NCBI RefSeq assembly: GCF_014764305.1
Contig: NZ_CP061703.1
Span: 2,585,501 to 2,649,500, forward strand
Direction: 5' to 3'
DNA from: Mesoflavibacter profundi
GTDB taxonomy: Bacteria > Bacteroidota > Bacteroidia > Flavobacteriales > Flavobacteriaceae
Length of the DNA: 64,000 nucleotides
Below, one piece after another: positions 41,464-50,137 of the stretch (position 1 is the stretch's first letter; the number at the start of each line of letters is the position of its first letter). The notes under the pieces were generated by a model. That model was not told the origin of the DNA, searched no databases, and saw nothing but the letters and a program-made list of their open reading frames with translations. Both the position numbers and the translations under genes were made by a program.

Positions 41464-43869
41464 ATGATTACAAATACCGAATTAGAACAAAAAGGAAATT
41501 TATTTCCTTCAAAAATAATCAACTTTAGTAAAGATGTAGATACACTTTACTTTTATACAGAAAATGATGTTGTTTTACAACTTACAGTGTTAAGAGATAG
41601 CGTACTTCGTTTTAGATATACTACAACAGGTAATTTTGAAAATGATTTTTCCTATGCAATTACAAAATATGCAAGTACAGGATACAATCATTTAGAAATT
41701 TCTGAAAATGAAAAATTTTACATAGTTAGAACTTCAAAACTTATCTGTAATATTTCTAAAGAAAATTTAAAAATTTCTATTTATGATAGTTTAGATGGTA
41801 CATTAATTAATGAAGACGAGCTTGGTTTTCATTGGGAAGAAAGTTACCATTATGGCGGTAATATTGTTAAAATGAGTAAAACCATTAACGATAAAGAAAG
41901 CTATTATGGATTAGGTGATAAACCAGAACATTTAAACTTAAAAGGAAAGCGTTTTGAAAATTGGGTTACAGATAGTTATGCGTTTGGTAAACATACAGAT
42001 CCAATTTATAAAGCCATTCCGTTTTACACTGGATTACATCATAATAAATCTTACGGGATATTTTTTGATAATTCGTTTAGATCATATTTTGATTTTGGTC
42101 AGGAACGAAGACACGTTACAAGCTTTTGGGCACAAGGTGGAGAAATGAATTATTATTTCATTTACGGTCCTAAAATGAATGATGTCATAGAAAGTTACAC
42201 AGATTTAACAGGAAAACCACATCAATTACCACCGTTATGGGCTTTAGGATTTCATCAATGTAAATGGAGTTATTACCCAGAAAGTGAAGTAAAAGAGATA
42301 ACATCTACTTTTAGAAAATTACAAATCCCATGTGATGCTATTTATTTAGATATAGATTATATGGATGGATTTAGATGTTTTACATGGAATAAAGAATATT
42401 TTCCTGATCCAAAACGAATGGTTGCCGAGTTGGCTGCAGAAGGATTTAAAACCGTTGCCATTATAGATCCAGGAATTAAAATAGATAAAGAATATTCGGT
42501 GTTTAAAGAGGCTTTAGACAACGATTATTTTTGCAAAAGAGCAGATGGACCTTACATGAAAGGAAAAGTTTGGCCAGGTGAGTGTTATTTTCCAGATTTT
42601 ACAAAACCAGAAGTTAGAGATTGGTGGTCAGGATTATTTAAAGAATTAATAGAAGATATTGGTGTAAAAGGTGTTTGGAATGACATGAACGAACCAGCAG
42701 TAATGGAAGTTCCAAATAAAACATTTCCGGATGATGTAAGACATGATTACGACGGTAATCCTTGCAGTCATCGTAAAGCACATAATATTTATGGTATGCA
42801 AATGGCAAGAGCAACGTACCATGGATTAAAAAAGTTTAATTATCCAAAACGTCCGTTTGTAATTACTAGATCTGCTTATTCTGGGACACAAAGATATACA
42901 TCTACTTGGACAGGCGATAATGTTGCAACTTGGGAACATTTAAATATTGCAAATATTCAAGCACAAAGAATGGCAATGTCTGGATTTAGTTTTGTTGGAA
43001 GTGATATTGGTGGTTTTGCAGAACAGCCTCAAAGCGAACTTTTTACACGCTGGATACAGTTAGGTGTTTTTCATCCGTTTTGTCGTGTTCATTCTTCTGG
43101 TGATCATGGTAATCAAGAACCTTGGGCTTTTGACGAAGATGTAACCAATATTGTTAGAAAATTTATAGAATTACGCTATCAGCTATTACCATATCTATAT
43201 ACTGCTTTTTGGAAATTAGTAGAGCAAGGTACACCTTTATTAAAATCGTTAGTACTTTTTGATCAAGAAGATCCGCAAACACATTACAGAACAGACGAAT
43301 TTATTTATGGTAATAAAATCTTAGTTTGTCCAGTACAAGAACCAAATGCTAAAGGTAGAAGAATGTATATTCCTAGAGGAAAATGGTATAACTTTTGGAC
43401 CGAAGAAGTGGTAGAAGGAGGAAAAGAAAAATGGGTAGATGCAGAGATAGATAGTATGCCAATTTTTGTAAAAGAAGGTGCAATAATCCCTAAATACCCA
43501 ATACAGCAACACGTAAAAGAAAAACAAATAGATCAAGTCACCTTAGATGTATATTATAAAGAAGGCAAAGAGCAATCAGAATTATACGATGATGCTCACG
43601 ATGGTTACGATTACACAAAAGGAAGATATAGTTATAGGACTTTTAAATTAACAGGTAAGTCTAACGAGTTAATAATACAGCAACATAAAGAAGGTAAATA
43701 CGAAGCGCCTTATCAAACTTTTAAACTAAATTTACACGGTTTGCCATTTACTATAAACGAAATACAAATTGATAACGAAAAAATAGAATTATCACATTTA
43801 AAAGAAAATGGTACAACAGTTATGACTGTAGATAAAAACTTTTCAGAAATTCATTTAATTGGACATTAA
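41464..43869 (+). CDS. Glycoside hydrolase family 31 alpha-glucosidase
   Basis: An 801-residue GH31 enzyme (ATG at 41464; the in-frame TTG at 41443 is less likely). Lacks a signal peptide, so cytoplasmic. Family marks: the nucleophile Asp in GVWNDMNEPAV, acid/base region STWTGDNVATWEHL, GSDIGGF, plus C-terminal beta domains (about 610-801). It would release glucose from alpha-glucans, perhaps limiting or recycling glycogen made by the upstream GlgA/C/B; no glycogen phosphorylase or debranching gene is in this operon. The 103-bp gap to glgB holds no clear terminator, so readthrough is possible. Confidence 0.92.
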   Translation: MITNTELEQKGNLFPSKIINFSKDVDTLYFYTENDVVLQLTVLRDSVLRFRYTTTGNFENDFSYAITKYASTGYNHLEISENEKFYIVRTSKLICNISKENLKISIYDSLDGTLINEDELGFHWEESYHYGGNIVKMSKTINDKESYYGLGDKPEHLNLKGKRFENWVTDSYAFGKHTDPIYKAIPFYTGLHHNKSYGIFFDNSFRSYFDFGQERRHVTSFWAQGGEMNYYFIYGPKMNDVIESYTDLTGKPHQLPPLWALGFHQCKWSYYPESEVKEITSTFRKLQIPCDAIYLDIDYMDGFRCFTWNKEYFPDPKRMVAELAAEGFKTVAIIDPGIKIDKEYSVFKEALDNDYFCKRADGPYMKGKVWPGECYFPDFTKPEVRDWWSGLFKELIEDIGVKGVWNDMNEPAVMEVPNKTFPDDVRHDYDGNPCSHRKAHNIYGMQMARATYHGLKKFNYPKRPFVITRSAYSGTQRYTSTWTGDNVATWEHLNIANIQAQRMAMSGFSFVGSDIGGFAEQPQSELFTRWIQLGVFHPFCRVHSSGDHGNQEPWAFDEDVTNIVRKFIELRYQLLPYLYTAFWKLVEQGTPLLKSLVLFDQEDPQTHYRTDEFIYGNKILVCPVQEPNAKGRRMYIPRGKWYNFWTEEVVEGGKEKWVDAEIDSMPIFVKEGAIIPKYPIQQHVKEKQIDQVTLDVYYKEGKEQSELYDDAHDGYDYTKGRYSYRTFKLTGKSNELIIQQHKEGKYEAPYQTFKLNLHGLPFTINEIQIDNEKIELSHLKENGTTVMTVDKNFSEIHLIGH

Positions 43870-43876
43870 AAGTAAA

Positions 43877-43920
43877 TTTTAACCGATTATAGATGAAATT
43901 TGTATTTTATCGAAATAAGT
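43877..43920 (+). promoter_or_regulatory. Recurrent regulatory element, copy 1 (tandem TTTTAACCGATT and TTTTATCGAAAT)
   Basis: TTTTAACCGATTAT (43877-43890) and TGTATTTTATCGAAATAAGT (43901-43920) with CG centres 27 bp apart, 79 bp upstream of the M48 gene. The second block matches 58621-58640 at 19 of 20 bases. Function is inferred. Confidence 0.45.
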
Positions 43921-43998
43921 ACGTGTCAATCCTATCTAAATAGAGATAAAATTGTTTAACTTTTTGTAAATTTATGACAATAGCTAAAAATACTATTT

Positions 43999-44829
43999 AT
44001 GAAATATAAAAATCCAATAATTATAGCCTTTACATTGTTAATGTTTTTGTCATGTTCTACAAATCCATTTACAGGTAAAAAAACATTAGCATTAATACCA
44101 AATTCTCAATTATTTCCAACTTCATTTTCACAATACAATCAAGTATTATCTGAAGGAAAAGTAATTACAGGAACACAAGAGTCCGAAATGATTAAACGTG
44201 TTGGTCAACGTATTGCTGTAGCTGCAGAACGTTGGTTAAATGCAAACGGAAAAACAGGTTATTTAAACGATTATAAATGGGAATATAACCTAATACAAGA
44301 AGATGTGGTAAATGCTTGGTGTATGCCAGGTGGTAAAATAGCATTTTACACAGGAATATTACCAGTTGCTCAAAACGAAACTGCAATAGCAGTAATTATG
44401 GGACATGAAGTAGCACATGCGTTAGCAAACCATGGTCAACAACGTATGAGTGCTGGTATGTTACAACAAGGATTAGCTGTAGCAGGAAATATTGCCATTA
44501 AAGATGAAAAATCTAGAAATGCATTTAATCAATATTACGGTATTGGATCACAAGTTGGTGTAATGTTACCATTTAGTAGAAGCCATGAGACAGAGGCAGA
44601 TAGAATAGGATTGTATCTTACAGCAATAGCAGGATATAATCCAGATGAAGGTGCAGAATTATGGAAGCGAATGGCACAAGCAAGTGGAGGACAAGCGCCA
44701 CCAGAAATTTTAAGTACGCATCCGGCAAATCAAACAAGAATAAATAACCTTACAGCACTGTCGCCTCAAGCAAAAGCTGAAGCAAAAAAGTTTGGAGTAA
44801 GTGCTTTTAGACCAATTGGTAATTATTAG
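43999..44829 (+). CDS. M48 family metallopeptidase lipoprotein
   Basis: A 276-residue zinc protease with the lipoprotein signal MKYKNPIIIAFTLLMFLSC (Cys19) and STNPFTGKKTL, typical of periplasmic M48C proteases (LoiP/BepA-like quality control in E. coli). Zinc site HEVAH (His136, Glu137, His140) and the distal ligand in SHETEADRIGL (Glu197). Likely degrades misfolded outer membrane proteins. Carries the recurrent upstream element described at 43877. A hairpin terminator follows. Confidence 0.9.
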   Translation: MKYKNPIIIAFTLLMFLSCSTNPFTGKKTLALIPNSQLFPTSFSQYNQVLSEGKVITGTQESEMIKRVGQRIAVAAERWLNANGKTGYLNDYKWEYNLIQEDVVNAWCMPGGKIAFYTGILPVAQNETAIAVIMGHEVAHALANHGQQRMSAGMLQQGLAVAGNIAIKDEKSRNAFNQYYGIGSQVGVMLPFSRSHETEADRIGLYLTAIAGYNPDEGAELWKRMAQASGGQAPPEILSTHPANQTRINNLTALSPQAKAEAKKFGVSAFRPIGNY

Positions 44830-44858
44830 TATTATTAAAAAATAATTAATTAATTTCG

Positions 44859-44896
44859 AAGCTGTTCTTTAATTAGAGCAGCTTTGTTATTTTTAT
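44859..44896 (+). terminator. Terminator after the M48 gene
   Basis: AAGCTGTTCT/AGAGCAGCTT stem (44859-44868 with 44875-44884; one G-U) with TTAATT loop and a T-rich tail. Confidence 0.65.
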
Positions 44897-44918
44897 GGCA
44901 ACTAACCAATTCTAACCT

Positions 44919-46265
44919 ATGGAAAACCTTCAAAAAGGAAGTAAAAAACTATTAAATGCTTGGGCATTTTACGATTGGGCAAATTCAGTTTACACGTTAA
45001 CTATTGCATCTTCAATATTTCCTATTTTTTATTCGGCATTATTTATAAATCAAACAGAAAAAATAGTACCAGCGTTTGGATTTGATTTTAAAAGTACTGC
45101 GTTAATAACGTTTATTACAGCTTTTACGTTTTTAGTTGTAGCATTTACCTCTCCAATATTATCGGGTATTGCAGATTATGTAGGGAATAAAAAAAACTTT
45201 CTGAAATTTTTCTGTTACGTTGGTGGTTTTGGTTGTATAGGATTATATTTTTTCAGTTTAGAAAATATTTATATCAGTCTGTTATTCTATTTTATGGGAT
45301 TAATAGGATATTGGGGAAGTTTGGTATTTTACAACTCATACTTACCAGATATAGCTTATCCAGAACAGCAAGATAGTATTAGTGCAAAAGGATTTAGTAT
45401 GGGATATATTGGTAGTGTAACACTACTAGTTATTAATTTGGTAATGGTTATGTATCCTAATGTTTTTTTTATCGCTGATGAAGTTTTAGAAAACGGACAA
45501 ATTGTTCAATCAGCATCTCAAGTGGCAATGCGTTACTCTTTTGTAATGGTTGGTATTTGGTGGATTGGATTTAGTCAATATAGTTTTTATTGGTTACCTA
45601 AAGGAACTTCTACAGGACAAAAAGTTACTAAAGATGTGGTTTTAAACGGTTTTAAAGAACTTAAAATAGTTTGGAGAGCATTAAAACAAAACATAGTTCT
45701 TAAAAAATATTTACAATCGTTTTTTGTGTTTAGTATGGCTGTTCAAACTATTATGTTGGTAGCAGTATATTTTGGTGAAGAAGAAATTAATTGGGGAAGT
45801 GACGATGCTAAAACAATGGGTTTAATTGTAAGTATTTTAATCATACAATTAATAGCTATTTTAGGTGCAATTTTAACATCTAGAGCATCATCTAAATTTG
45901 GAAATATAAAAACATTAATTGCGATTAATTTTATATGGATGAGTTTATGTTTTTATGCTTATTTCATGGAATCGCCTATGCAATTTTATATTGCTGCAGC
46001 TTCAGTTGGATTTGTTATGGGAGGAATACAAAGTTTAGCACGATCTACATACTCTAAATTTTTGCCAGAAACTAAAGATACGACCTCTTACTTTAGCTTT
46101 TTTGATGTTGCTGAAAAAATAGGAATTGTAATAGGTATGTTAATTTACGGAACAATAGATCAAGTTACAGGAAGTATGAGAAATTCTATTTTATTCTTAT
46201 TTATCTTTTTCTTAATTGGCATATTCTTACTTTTTAGAGTATTAAAGCAACAAAAATTAGAATAA
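44919..46265 (+). CDS. MFS transporter of the UMF1/Atg22-like family
   Basis: A 448-residue inner membrane protein with about 12 helices. The N-terminal AWAFYDWANSVYTLTIASSIFP is the signature of UMF1/Atg22-like MFS proteins, and GIADYVGNKKNFLKFF matches the MFS loop 2-3. Atg22 in yeast exports vacuolar amino acids; the bacterial substrate is unknown. Single gene between terminator-bounded neighbours; the next gene has its own promoter. Confidence 0.87.
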   Translation: MENLQKGSKKLLNAWAFYDWANSVYTLTIASSIFPIFYSALFINQTEKIVPAFGFDFKSTALITFITAFTFLVVAFTSPILSGIADYVGNKKNFLKFFCYVGGFGCIGLYFFSLENIYISLLFYFMGLIGYWGSLVFYNSYLPDIAYPEQQDSISAKGFSMGYIGSVTLLVINLVMVMYPNVFFIADEVLENGQIVQSASQVAMRYSFVMVGIWWIGFSQYSFYWLPKGTSTGQKVTKDVVLNGFKELKIVWRALKQNIVLKKYLQSFFVFSMAVQTIMLVAVYFGEEEINWGSDDAKTMGLIVSILIIQLIAILGAILTSRASSKFGNIKTLIAINFIWMSLCFYAYFMESPMQFYIAAASVGFVMGGIQSLARSTYSKFLPETKDTTSYFSFFDVAEKIGIVIGMLIYGTIDQVTGSMRNSILFLFIFFLIGIFLLFRVLKQQKLE

Positions 46266-46270
46266 ATCTT

Positions 46271-46278
46271 TATGTTTG
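46271..46278 (+). promoter_or_regulatory. -7 promoter element for the lipocalin-like lipoprotein
   Basis: TATGTTTG matches TAnnTTTG, 20 bp before the ATG at 46299. It overlaps an in-frame ATG at 46272, which is therefore unlikely to be the start. Confidence 0.5.
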
Positions 46279-46298
46279 TAATCACAAAGAACATAATT

Positions 46299-46868
46299 AT
46301 GAAACTATCTACTCTTACTTTTTTAGCACTATTTATTCTACTAACAGCTTTTACTTGTGAAAATGAACCTTTAGAAGGTGATTTTGTTGTAGAAGAATCT
46401 AATGACGGAAATACAAACAATCCTAATAACGTAGCATTAGAAGGAACTTGGTTATTAACAGCATGGAATAGTGATAATCCTGTAGATATTAATAATGATG
46501 GTACAGCTAGTACAAATTTATTAGCAGAATTTAATTGCTATAATAATGAAACTTTAGTTTTTACTTCTAATGGAATGGGAAGTGCAAACAGTACGTCTTA
46601 TGCAGATTTTTCTTTTGAAATTGAAGTGGGAACAACAGATAGTTATATTTACTCTGTAGACTGTATACAAGAGACAGAAATATCACCTTTTACATGGATA
46701 CAATCTGGTAATAATGTAGCAATAAGTGTTACTGGCGGAGTAACAACTAACTGGACCTTAACCAATAATCAATTATCTATTTTAATTCCTGAAGGTTTTA
46801 TGGCTTTTAGTGAAGACTTTACTACAACAGTGACCGAAGATTTAACTTTTGTTTATACCAAACAATAA
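46299..46868 (+). CDS. Lipocalin-like domain lipoprotein
   Basis: A 189-residue protein started at 46299, with lipoprotein signal MKLSTLTFLALFILLTAFTC (Cys20) followed by acidic ENEPLEGD. The mature part begins LEGTWLLTAWNSDNPVDINNDGT and continues with FNCYNNETLVFTSNG, the pattern of the lipocalin-like/DUF5004 small beta-barrels widespread in Bacteroidota. Four cysteines including the lipidated one. Probably surface or periplasmic; ligand unknown. Ends in a shared palindromic terminator. Confidence 0.72.
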   Translation: MKLSTLTFLALFILLTAFTCENEPLEGDFVVEESNDGNTNNPNNVALEGTWLLTAWNSDNPVDINNDGTASTNLLAEFNCYNNETLVFTSNGMGSANSTSYADFSFEIEVGTTDSYIYSVDCIQETEISPFTWIQSGNNVAISVTGGVTTNWTLTNNQLSILIPEGFMAFSEDFTTTVTEDLTFVYTKQ

Positions 46869-46881
46869 GTATAGCATAATA

Positions 46882-46916
46882 AAAAAAAGCCACTATTTAA
46901 ATAGTGGCTTTTTTTA
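46882..46916. terminator. Bidirectional palindromic terminator
   Basis: A perfect palindrome with 14-bp arms (AAAAGCCACTATTT and its complement, 46885-46912) flanked by A and T runs, between the lipoprotein gene and the convergent GIN-domain gene. Confidence 0.85.
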
Positions 46917-46932
46917 TGTAATTAAAATTTTA

Positions 46933-47664
46933 CTAGTTACTTATATCTCCAGAACCAGTTACTTTTTTATTTACTTTTTCTGGATGTCCTTTGTATTCAA
47001 TATCACCAGATCCAGTAACTTTTGCATCTAATTCTTTTTTTGCAATTACTTCTATGTCACCAGATCCTGTAACTTTAGCTTTAGTATGATTTGCCTCTAA
47101 TCTAGCTCCGTGAAAATCTCCAGATCCTGTAACTGTAACATCTAATAGATTTGTTACACCTGTTAAAGTTAAATCTCCAGATCCTGTAACTGTTGCTTCT
47201 ATATCGCTTGCTTCTACATCTAAAGTAATATCACCAGATCCTGATATTTTAGACTTAAAATTTCTAGATTTTATAGTTGTATTTGTAGTTACATCTCCAG
47301 ATCCGGATAAACTAACTTCATCTATATCTTGATAAGGAATTATAATTTTTATTGTTTTATTAAAACTAGGTCTTAGGTTAATATTGTTTTCAATTTTAAT
47401 AATTAATGTACTGCCTTGTGTTTCTGTAATGATATAATCCAATAGATTACTTTCTCCTTCAAGAGTAATGTTACCTTCTTTACCATTTACTAAATTAAAG
47501 TCCATCCAACCAGCTAATTTTATTTGATCATAGCTAGATGTAGTTTTTGTTATTGTAGTAACATTACCGTTTCCTTTTATTTTTTTGTTTCCCCATTGTG
47601 CGTAACTACAATTAAAGCTTAACACAGTAATTACTGTAATTAAAGAGATTTTAAACGTTTTCAT
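46933..47664 (-). CDS. Exported head GIN domain protein (DUF2807) with GSGD repeats
   Basis: A 243-residue exported protein: signal peptide of about 22 residues (MKTFKISLITVITVLSFNCSYAQ), the GIN head (KIKGNGNVTTITKTTSSYDQIKLAGWMDFNLV), then seven GSGD motifs (about residues 122-240) spaced 15-22 apart, the last ending the protein (VTGSGDISN). The repeats are predicted to stack as a right-handed beta-helix. The DNA repeat CCAGATCCTGT that results is visible along the gene. Last gene of the sigma/anti-sigma operon. Function unknown; DUF2807 proteins are suspected surface adhesins or polysaccharide binders. Confidence 0.82.
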   Translation of the reverse strand: MKTFKISLITVITVLSFNCSYAQWGNKKIKGNGNVTTITKTTSSYDQIKLAGWMDFNLVNGKEGNITLEGESNLLDYIITETQGSTLIIKIENNINLRPSFNKTIKIIIPYQDIDEVSLSGSGDVTTNTTIKSRNFKSKISGSGDITLDVEASDIEATVTGSGDLTLTGVTNLLDVTVTGSGDFHGARLEANHTKAKVTGSGDIEVIAKKELDAKVTGSGDIEYKGHPEKVNKKVTGSGDISN

Positions 47665-47691
47665 TTGTTTAGATATTTATAGATTAATAGT

Positions 47692-48777
47692 TTATTTATT
47701 GTCAAAAGTCACACTACCGTAATCGGAGTTTATTCTAATCAGGTTTCCAGAGCTACTTTTTAAGTTATACCCTTTATAGTGTTTGCTTGTAGATTTTACA
47801 TCTCTTAAATTAAATTCAAAATCGTCATCACCACTAAGTCCGCCATAGTCTAAATCGATTTCAAAATCAAATGCATATTGGCTATCTATTCCAATTTTAA
47901 TACCAACGTAATCAGAATCTATAAACACATTTCTAGCGTTTTTGGTCATTTTTTCAATTTTTATAGAGCCATAATCAGCTTCAATAGAAATGTTTTTATA
48001 AACATCACCAACAACAACAGTCAGGTAATCACCGTTTCCTTTTAAATTATTGATATTGTTAACTCTTAAACTTCCGTAATCGCAATTGTAATTAACGTTT
48101 TCGGCAATTTCTATTAAAGAATTTGTGTAATCTGCAATAATATCCAATTGTTTAGCTTTTGCTACTGTATAACCGCTGTAATCAGCATTAATTCGTCCTT
48201 TATTTATGTATTCAAAATAGCTGTTATTTGTATAGTCAAAAGTAAGGTTGTTAGTTGTGCCTAATAACTCTTTAGTAGTTATTTTACCATAATCACAGTT
48301 AATAGTGGCGTTACCTTCTAAAGTTCCTAAATTTATGCTGCCATAATCGTTGGTTAGGTCTACATTATTGGTTTTTGGCATTTTAACTAAATAGTTAATT
48401 TTAATATTTACGTTGTTTTTACTATTCCAATTCCACCAAGAACTTTTTTTAGAAGTACCTATTCTTGTTTGCGCAGAAACATAAGTATCGTTTGCAGAAA
48501 AATCTACTGTAATATCATCTAGTTTTTCTTGAACATCTTCAAGATCGTTACCGTTTGTAGAAATTATTATTTCAAAAACAATTTTGTTTTGATCCCAAGT
48601 AACAATATCAAGATTGCCATATTTGTTATCAATTTTTAGTGTTGCGTTGCTGCTAACATCGTAAGATTTATTAATTGTTTTTTTCTTGGTGTGTTTGCCT
48701 TCCCAATTGGTCAAATTATTTGCTGTAATTAATACAGGAAATAAGAGAAGTAGAGTTAGGTTATATAGTAGTTTCAT
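47692..48777 (-). CDS. Exported DUF4097-like repeat protein with about 12 DY(G) motifs
   Basis: A 361-residue exported protein with signal peptide (MKLLYNLTLLLLFPVLITAN). After a short N-terminal segment (SYDVSSNATLKIDNKYGNLDI) about twelve repeats each contain Asp-Tyr-Gly or a variant (DYGSINL, DYGKITT, DYTNNSY, DYSGYTV, DYGSLRV, DYGSIKI, DYVGIKI, DYGGLSG, DYGSVTF), spaced about 18-30 residues, as in a beta-solenoid. I recall DUF4097-type proteins as the nearest family. Its ATG overlaps the anti-sigma-like gene by 17 bases. Function unknown; likely an envelope stress or surface structure component. Confidence 0.75.
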   Translation of the reverse strand: MKLLYNLTLLLLFPVLITANNLTNWEGKHTKKKTINKSYDVSSNATLKIDNKYGNLDIVTWDQNKIVFEIIISTNGNDLEDVQEKLDDITVDFSANDTYVSAQTRIGTSKKSSWWNWNSKNNVNIKINYLVKMPKTNNVDLTNDYGSINLGTLEGNATINCDYGKITTKELLGTTNNLTFDYTNNSYFEYINKGRINADYSGYTVAKAKQLDIIADYTNSLIEIAENVNYNCDYGSLRVNNINNLKGNGDYLTVVVGDVYKNISIEADYGSIKIEKMTKNARNVFIDSDYVGIKIGIDSQYAFDFEIDLDYGGLSGDDDFEFNLRDVKSTSKHYKGYNLKSSSGNLIRINSDYGSVTFDNK

Positions 48778-49306
48778 AATTATTTTGTTTAAGTTCTTTT
48801 TGGTCTTCTATGTATTGTAAAGTGGTTTTTAAAATATCTATTCGGTTTTGAAAGTTGGTAATCATTGCAAAAATCACAAGCTGATCTTCACCACTTTCAT
48901 TAAGGCTAATTTTAAGTTGTTCGTATTCTTTTTCTAGTTCTTCTAATCTAAACATAGCATCTTTTATAATTGCTTTTGTATCTTCAGTTTGTACGTTTTT
49001 AAGTTTATTTAATTCAAAAGCAATTGTACTTGTAAAAAAATGTTGGGTTTCTGCCATTTCTGGAGAAACACTTGCTAAATCGTATACAGGTTGTTCTGTT
49101 TTTAAAGCAAAACTTATGGTTACTATTAAAACAATTGTTGCAGCAACAGCCAATAGAGGTTTTAAATAACTTTTAGTTGTCTTAGCAACTTGTTGTTGGT
49201 TATTTAGTTTGTTTAAAAATCTATCTTGATGACCAATTGTAGGATTTTGTGTATCCCATTGGTTATTTAATCTATCAAATAGTTGATCTAAATTATCTTT
49301 GCTCAT
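48761..49306 (-). CDS. Anti-sigma-factor-like membrane protein
   Basis: A 181-residue protein with one membrane segment (about 49-67, LLAVAATIVLIVTISFAL), a cytoplasmic N-terminus (NLDQLFDRLNNQWDTQNP...HQDRFLNKLN) and a periplasmic coiled coil (about 100-165). The gene starts 5 bp after the ECF sigma gene and overlaps the next gene, the standard position of an anti-sigma factor. No zinc anti-sigma motif (HxxxCxxC) is present, so the role rests on context and topology. Confidence 0.7.
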   Translation of the reverse strand: MSKDNLDQLFDRLNNQWDTQNPTIGHQDRFLNKLNNQQQVAKTTKSYLKPLLAVAATIVLIVTISFALKTEQPVYDLASVSPEMAETQHFFTSTIAFELNKLKNVQTEDTKAIIKDAMFRLEELEKEYEQLKISLNESGEDQLVIFAMITNFQNRIDILKTTLQYIEDQKELKQNNYETTI

Positions 49307-49311
49307 AATAA

Positions 49312-49863
49312 TTAGTATAACTGTTCTAGTTTTTTTCTTAAGCTATTTTTTGCTCTAGAAATCATTGTTCTACAATTAGCATAGCTAATGTTTAGTACAT
49401 CACCAATTTCTTCGTAATCGTAACCTTCAATTAAATTTAATGTAAGTACGACTTTATAATTTGGTTTTAAATGGTTTAAAGTTTCAAGTACTTGTTGCGC
49501 TTTTATAGATGTAAAATCTGTTTGATTATCTACACCTTGATGGTCTTCTACTTTATACATTACATGATCTAAGTTTACATCTAAATGCTTGTTTTTATTA
49601 AATGCATGTATGCTATTGTTAATTACTATTCGTTTTAACCAACCACCAAAAGTACTTTTATCTTTTAGCGTATCTAGTTTTGAAAACGCTGTAATAAAAG
49701 AGTCTTGCATAATATCTTCAGCTTCAAAACTATTATTTACAATCCTAAAAGACGTGTTATACATAGCATGGTAATATCTATTGTAAAGCTCAATTTGAGC
49801 TTTTTGATTACCAGTTATACATAGCATAACAAGCTGTTTTGTATTGTGATTAGTTAGTGACAA
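49312..49863 (-). CDS. ECF-type RNA polymerase sigma factor (probable TTG start)
   Basis: A 183-residue sigma-70 family protein of the extracytoplasmic function type. Region 2 (about 20-90) contains GNQKAQIELYNRYYHAMYNTSFRIV...EDIMQDSFITAF and GGWLKRIVINNSIH; region 4 (about 120-180) contains NHLKPNYKVVLTLNLIEGYDYEEIGDVLNISYANCRTMISRAKNSLRKKL. The TTG at 49863 (the only possible start before an in-frame stop) is preferred because the ATG at 49827 would leave only 5 residues before the conserved GNQKAQ. First gene of a four-gene operon. Confidence 0.9.
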   Translation of the reverse strand: MSLTNHNTKQLVMLCITGNQKAQIELYNRYYHAMYNTSFRIVNNSFEAEDIMQDSFITAFSKLDTLKDKSTFGGWLKRIVINNSIHAFNKNKHLDVNLDHVMYKVEDHQGVDNQTDFTSIKAQQVLETLNHLKPNYKVVLTLNLIEGYDYEEIGDVLNISYANCRTMISRAKNSLRKKLEQLY

Positions 49864-50137
49864 ATAATTGATGGTTTGTTATTAAGAGTTAAATTAATAA
49901 TCATTGTTACACTTTTTAGATTTTTTTTTAAAATTATTTAAAAAGCTTAGTAAATAGTAATGTTTTAAATTACGGTTAATATGGCACGTTAATTGAATTT
50001 TATTAGCATATACATAATCTTTAAATCATGTTATAGTAAACATTATCAATGGTTTAGGTTGTGTTTTGTAAATAACTATTAAAAGTAAAAAGGTGAAAAT
50101 GTTATAAATCTGTGACATTTTGACCTAAAACATATCT

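Noticed and set aside
46849-47031. Small rightward frame over the terminator and the 3' end of the GIN-domain gene
   Set aside because: It crosses a strong bidirectional terminator and is antisense to the repeat-coding gene.
46960-47320. Regular short DNA repeats (CCAGATCCTGT) as a possible CRISPR or tandem satellite
   Set aside because: The repeats lie in frame in an intact gene and encode GSGD motifs of a protein; spacers are coding and not unique-length units.
49864-50137. 274-bp gap between the sigma gene and lon as an RNA gene
   Set aside because: Uniformly AT-rich, with no strong hairpin followed by a T-run and no consensus promoter; treated as a plain divergent promoter region.
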